A DNA stretch of 64,000 nucleotides. Origin: Cupriavidus pampae (GTDB lineage: Bacteria; Pseudomonadota; Gammaproteobacteria; Burkholderiales; Burkholderiaceae). The position numbers and the translations under genes were made by a program. The notes below the pieces were generated by a model. It was not told where the DNA came from and did no database searches. It saw only the letters and a list, made by a program, of their open reading frames with translations. This document shows, in pieces, positions 60,673 through 64,000 of this stretch (the first letter of the stretch is position 1; the number at the start of each line of letters is the position of its first letter). The stretch covers positions 1-64,000 of the forward strand of contig NZ_CAJZAG010000011.1 in the NCBI RefSeq assembly GCF_914271485.1, written 5' to 3'.

Positions 60673-61581
60673 TCAGAGCCCCTGGAATGCCACGGATTCG
60701 AGCAGCCAGCCGCGGAAGGCGGCGATGCCCGGGGCCCCGGTGCGATCAGGCGAGTAAAGCAGGTAATAGCATTGCTGCGGGCGGAAGCAGAACTCGGACA
60801 GCTTGACCAGCTGGCCCTGTTCGATCGCCTGCTCGGTCAGGTAGTCCGGCAACAGCGCGCAGCCGAGCCCGCTGACCGCGGCCTGAAAGCCCAGCGAGAG
60901 TATCGAATAGCGCGGCCCGACCAGGTTGTGCCCCTTGTCGTGTCCGTGCGCGCGGAAGAATTCACCCCATGCTTCCGGGAATAGCGACTGATGCAGCAGC
61001 GGCAGTTCGGCGATGTCCGCCAGCGAGGTCAGCTCGCGTCCAGCCAGCAGCGACGGCGCGCACACCGGGTAGGACTCGAGCCCCATGACGAGGTCGCTGC
61101 CATAGCGCGCGGGCGGGTTCGCGTTGGTGACGATCGCCACATCTAGCCCTTCCTCGTTGAGGTCGGGGATGCCCGTGCGCGTGGTGATATTGAGCGTGAT
61201 GTCGGGATGCGCCTTGGCGAAGTCGGACAGCCGCGGCAGCAGCCAGAACGACGCGAACGACGGTACCACCGACAGATTGAGGCTGCCGGCCTCGCCACGC
61301 GTCGCCATCAGATCGGCAGTGGCGTCGTCAAGGTCGTCGATGATGCGTGTGACGCGCCGCAGGTATTCTTTGCCCGCCACGGTCGTCACGACGCCGCTCG
61401 GAGTCCGCTCCACGAGCTTGAGGCCGACGAAGGATTCGAGCTCCGACAACTGTTTGCTGACCGCGCTCTGCGTCAGAGACATCTCGCGCGCGGCGAGCGT
61501 GATGCTGCCCAGACGGGCGGTGGTGGCGAACGCAACCAGGTTCGATATTGCCGGCAGGTGGCGTCGGCCAATACGTTTCAT
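60673..61581 (-). CDS. LysR-family regulator of the hyu cluster
   Basis: 302 residues from MKRIGRRHLPAI (61581); an upstream start would add 15 residues with no support. HTH: FATTARLGSITLAAREMSLTQSAVSKQLSELESFVG. Effector domain begins SLNLSVVPSFASFWLLPRL. It lies upstream of hyuA on the same strand with 110 bases between, including an inverted repeat, and probably controls hyuAB-Bug. Confidence 0.85.
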   Translation of the reverse strand: MKRIGRRHLPAISNLVAFATTARLGSITLAAREMSLTQSAVSKQLSELESFVGLKLVERTPSGVVTTVAGKEYLRRVTRIIDDLDDATADLMATRGEAGSLNLSVVPSFASFWLLPRLSDFAKAHPDITLNITTRTGIPDLNEEGLDVAIVTNANPPARYGSDLVMGLESYPVCAPSLLAGRELTSLADIAELPLLHQSLFPEAWGEFFRAHGHDKGHNLVGPRYSILSLGFQAAVSGLGCALLPDYLTEQAIEQGQLVKLSEFCFRPQQCYYLLYSPDRTGAPGIAAFRGWLLESVAFQGL

Positions 61582-61662
61582 CGGATAAAAGGCATCGTGG
61601 GGGGCAACAAGCGCGCATCGTAGCACCGGCGCTCGGCCCCGCTCAAGCCCGAGGGAAACGCT

Positions 61663-61959
61663 TCACCCTCCAGTCGAAGGCGGCGGCGCCGCCGCAGGCA
61701 CCGACGTCGCGCGCAGCCGCTGATACTCGGCCAGTTGCTTCTGCAGCGAAGGATCGAAGAACGGCGGGGCGCCGTCGCCGCGATACCGGTTACGCAGACC
61801 TGCCTTCTCCCATGCCTCGAGATCGGCCCGCACCTCTTCGCGCGTCAGCCCGCGCGGGGCGCCCTGGTAGGCCGCGTCAGCCGCCACCGCCAGCGATGGC
61901 ACCAACGTTACCGCCGCGAATGTCGCCGACATCAACGCAAAACTCATCAGTCGTTTCAT
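61663..61959 (-). CDS. DUF4148 periplasmic protein
   Basis: 98 residues from MKRLMSFALM (61959), with AAGGAG upstream. Signal peptide ending AVAA, then YQGAPRGLTREEVRADLEAWEKAGL, the DUF4148 core, and a Pro/Ala-rich tail. Small exported family expanded in Burkholderiales, function unknown. Confidence 0.85.
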   Translation of the reverse strand: MKRLMSFALMSATFAAVTLVPSLAVAADAAYQGAPRGLTREEVRADLEAWEKAGLRNRYRGDGAPPFFDPSLQKQLAEYQRLRATSVPAAAPPPSTGG

Positions 61960-62082
61960 GGATACCGCTCCTTTGCAACGCAATCAGCGCTTCCAGCATA
62001 GGCGGCGTTGACGACATTCGCTTTCTACGACGTCGAAGTTTCACAAGTTTTAGCGCTATGACAGCAATGGCAGCGATGCAAG

Positions 62083-63066
62083 CTACTCCAGCTTCACCCC
62101 TGCCTCCTGCACCACCTTGTGCCAGCGCACGAGTTCCGCCTCGATATGTGTGCCTAGCGCCTCCGGCGTCGAGCCCACGGGCTCATAACCGTTCGCGGCC
62201 ACCTGCGCGCGCAGTTCGGGTTGCGTCAGCACGGCCGCGATCTCGGTGCTGAGCTTGTCGACAATCGCGCGCGGCGTGCCGGCCGGCGCAAGAATCGCGT
62301 ACCAGCCGTTGATATCGAAGCCCGGCACGCCGGCTTCGGCTAATGTCGGCACATCAGGTGCCATGGCCGCGCGCTTGCTGCTGGTCACGGCCAGCGCGGT
62401 CATGCGCCCTGCACGAATCTGGGGCATCGAGGTGGAAATGCTGTCGAACGTCAGTTGAATGTCGCCCGCGAGCATCGCGTTGACCACCTGCGCGCTACCC
62501 TTGTAGGGCACGTGGGTCATCTTCACGCCGGCCATCGAATCGAACAACTCGCCCGCAAGGTGACCCGTATTGCCGTTGCCCGCCGAGCCGAACGTGATCT
62601 TGCCCGGTGCGGCTTTGGCGGCTGCGATCAGCTCCGTCACGTTGCGCGCCTTCAGTGATGCGCTGCCGGCGACGATCAGCGGCAGGTTCGCCACCAACGA
62701 CACCGGCGCGAAATCCTTGCGCGTGTCGTACGGCAGCTTCGGATACAGGCTCGGATTGATCGCGTGCGCGGCCAACACCATGATCAGCGTGTAGCCATCC
62801 GGCTTGCTGCGCGCGAGGGCCTGCGACGCGATGGTGCCGCCGGCACCGGGCCGATAGTCGAGCACGATGGGCTGGCCCAGTTTCTCCTGCAGTTTGGCGC
62901 CGAGCGGACGCGCGAGCAAATCCGCGCTGCCGCCTGGCGGATAAGGAATCAGCAATTGAATCGGCTTGGTCGGCCATGCCTCCGCCGCCATCGCGAGCTG
63001 CGGCATGACCGTTACGGTGGCGAGTGCCACCACAGCATGGAGCGCGTTCTTCGTCAGCATTCTCAT
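62083..63066 (-). CDS. Bug/TctC-type solute-binding protein
   Basis: 327 residues from MRMLTKNAL (63066), with GAGGGGAC upstream. Signal peptide ending AMAA, then WPTKPIQLLIPYPPGGSADLLARPLG and HVPYKGSAQVVNAMLAGDI as in Bug proteins. It lies downstream of the two CoA-transferase genes, with its start about 28 bases after their stop, and probably binds the carboxylic acid that the transferase activates. Confidence 0.9.
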   Translation of the reverse strand: MRMLTKNALHAVVALATVTVMPQLAMAAEAWPTKPIQLLIPYPPGGSADLLARPLGAKLQEKLGQPIVLDYRPGAGGTIASQALARSKPDGYTLIMVLAAHAINPSLYPKLPYDTRKDFAPVSLVANLPLIVAGSASLKARNVTELIAAAKAAPGKITFGSAGNGNTGHLAGELFDSMAGVKMTHVPYKGSAQVVNAMLAGDIQLTFDSISTSMPQIRAGRMTALAVTSSKRAAMAPDVPTLAEAGVPGFDINGWYAILAPAGTPRAIVDKLSTEIAAVLTQPELRAQVAANGYEPVGSTPEALGTHIEAELVRWHKVVQEAGVKLE

Positions 63067-63094
63067 TGTTGTCCCCTCGCCTGTTATGGATGCC

Positions 63095-63805
63095 TTATGT
63101 GCCAAGCCCGGCGCGCAGCACGCGGCAGTCGGGCGCCAGCGTCAACGGTGCGGCGGACAGCGCCTGCACGGCGTCGAACGACACTCCCTCCACTAGCCCC
63201 GTTACGTGCAGGCCCTGCCCGGGTACCACATCGATGACCGCCAGGTCCGTATAGATACGATCGACCACGCCGAGGCCCGTCAGTGGATAGGTGCAACGCT
63301 CGACAATCTTGGGTTGCCCGTCGCGCGTCACGTGTTCCATCATCACGAACAGCGTTGCGGCGCCAACCACGAGGTCCATCGCGCCGCCAACGGCCGGGAT
63401 CGAATCGGGTTCGCCCGTGGACCAGTTAGCCAGATCCCCGGTTGCGGACACTTGAAAGCCACCCAGCACCGTGATGTCGAGATGACCGCCGCGCATCATC
63501 GTGAACGAGATCACGTGGTCGGAGATCGACGCGCCGGGTATCAGGCCAATCGGTGCCTTGCTGGCATTGATCAGGTCCGGATCGGTCGCGCCTTCGCGAA
63601 TGACCGGCCCCATACCGAGGATGCCGTTCTCGCTGTGCAGCACGATCTCGCGATCGCCCGGCAGTTGATCGGATACCAGCGTCGGCATGCCGATGCCGAG
63701 ATTGACGATGCTACCTGCGGGAATGTCATGCGCGACGACGCGCGCCATCTCGGCACGGCTCAGACGCGGCAACGTGGCGGTCATCGGTGACGTGTCATGC
63801 GGCAT
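63095..63805 (-). CDS. 3-oxoacid CoA-transferase-like subunit B
   Basis: 236 residues from ATG 63805 with GAAGGAG upstream. NLGIGMPTLVSDQLPG and HSENGILGMGP, the latter with the catalytic Glu, are class I CoA-transferase beta-subunit motifs (PcaJ/ScoB/AtoA type). VTGLVEGVSFDAVQAL is the usual C-terminus. Overlaps subunit A by 11 bases. The substrate could be oxoadipate, acetoacetate or another acid; the downstream Bug receptor suggests an imported carboxylate. Confidence 0.9.
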   Translation of the reverse strand: MPHDTSPMTATLPRLSRAEMARVVAHDIPAGSIVNLGIGMPTLVSDQLPGDREIVLHSENGILGMGPVIREGATDPDLINASKAPIGLIPGASISDHVISFTMMRGGHLDITVLGGFQVSATGDLANWSTGEPDSIPAVGGAMDLVVGAATLFVMMEHVTRDGQPKIVERCTYPLTGLGVVDRIYTDLAVIDVVPGQGLHVTGLVEGVSFDAVQALSAAPLTLAPDCRVLRAGLGT

Positions 63806-64000
63806 GAAGTTCTCCTTCGACCAGTGCCACCGCCTGCACGAATATGCCCGGCGTCATCACGGATTCGGGCGGCATATCGCCAAGCGGCACAACCTCATCC
63901 ACCTGCACGATCGTATGACGCGCCGCGGTGCACATGACCGGACCGAAGTTGCGCCCCGCATAGCGATACGTGAGGTTGCCCCAGCGATCGGCACGATGCG
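63795..64000 (-). CDS. 3-oxoacid CoA-transferase-like subunit A (partial)
   Basis: Only the last ~67 codons are inside the window; the gene continues beyond the right edge. The reading frame ADRWGNLTYRYAGRNFGPVM followed by VDEVVPLGDMPPESVMTPGIF is typical of class I CoA-transferase alpha subunits. Ends inside the start of subunit B. Confidence 0.85.
   Translation of the reverse strand, partial: HRADRWGNLTYRYAGRNFGPVMCTAARHTIVQVDEVVPLGDMPPESVMTPGIFVQAVALVEGELHAA

Overview
The window is GC-rich, densely coded bacterial DNA with many short divergent catabolic clusters. Three Bug/TctC-type solute-binding proteins, several LysR regulators, a czcCBA-type metal efflux operon, DUF4148 and DUF883 proteins and a CdiA/CdiB locus in A-I-B order point to a betaproteobacterium of the order Burkholderiales, most like Cupriavidus or Ralstonia. 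That assignment is inferred from gene content. No rRNA, tRNA, CRISPR array, insertion sequence or replication origin was seen. The first ~95 bases are G and C homopolymers and look like a contig edge.

Layout. 0.2-3.7 kb: a translationally coupled pair, a di-haem cytochrome lipoprotein and a GH128-like glycosidase lipoprotein (minus). 4.0-7.4 kb: a frameshifted alkB, an SLC13-type permease, an orphan HipB-like regulator and a BON protein. 7.4-12.7 kb: a GntR regulator facing a sugar-acid catabolic operon (IlvD/Edd dehydratase, RraA-like lyase, 2-hydroxyacid dehydrogenase), then a convergent Bug receptor. 13-16.4 kb: small proteins, including an exported repeat protein, an SDR lacking its catalytic residues, and a terminator-like repeat array. 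16.4-22.1 kb: czcCBA-like metal efflux. 22.4-29.9 kb: a CaiB/CitE pair, DUF938, YigZ plus ferredoxin, a PHB-depolymerase-like esterase, TauE, an ABM monooxygenase and waaC.

30-44.4 kb is the most unusual region: a two-partner-secretion contact-dependent inhibition locus. It has a 3165-residue CdiA, an immunity gene overlapping it by ATGA, then an AT-richer stretch of unrelated immunity-like genes (Imm11, Imm42 and DUF4926 types). Among them lie a duplicated, frameshifted imm11 tail and two orphan reading-frame tails. The transporter CdiB and a lipoprotein follow.

44.8-64 kb: DUF445, a LacI regulator, a divergent purA paralogue, and a semialdehyde dehydrogenase facing a LysR gene. Next come a NIPSNAP protein, an iron alcohol dehydrogenase and an MFS transporter, which share a promoter block with the semialdehyde dehydrogenase. 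A LysR-HyuA-HyuB-Bug cluster, a DUF4148 protein and a two-subunit CoA-transferase with its own Bug receptor complete the window; subunit A runs off the end.
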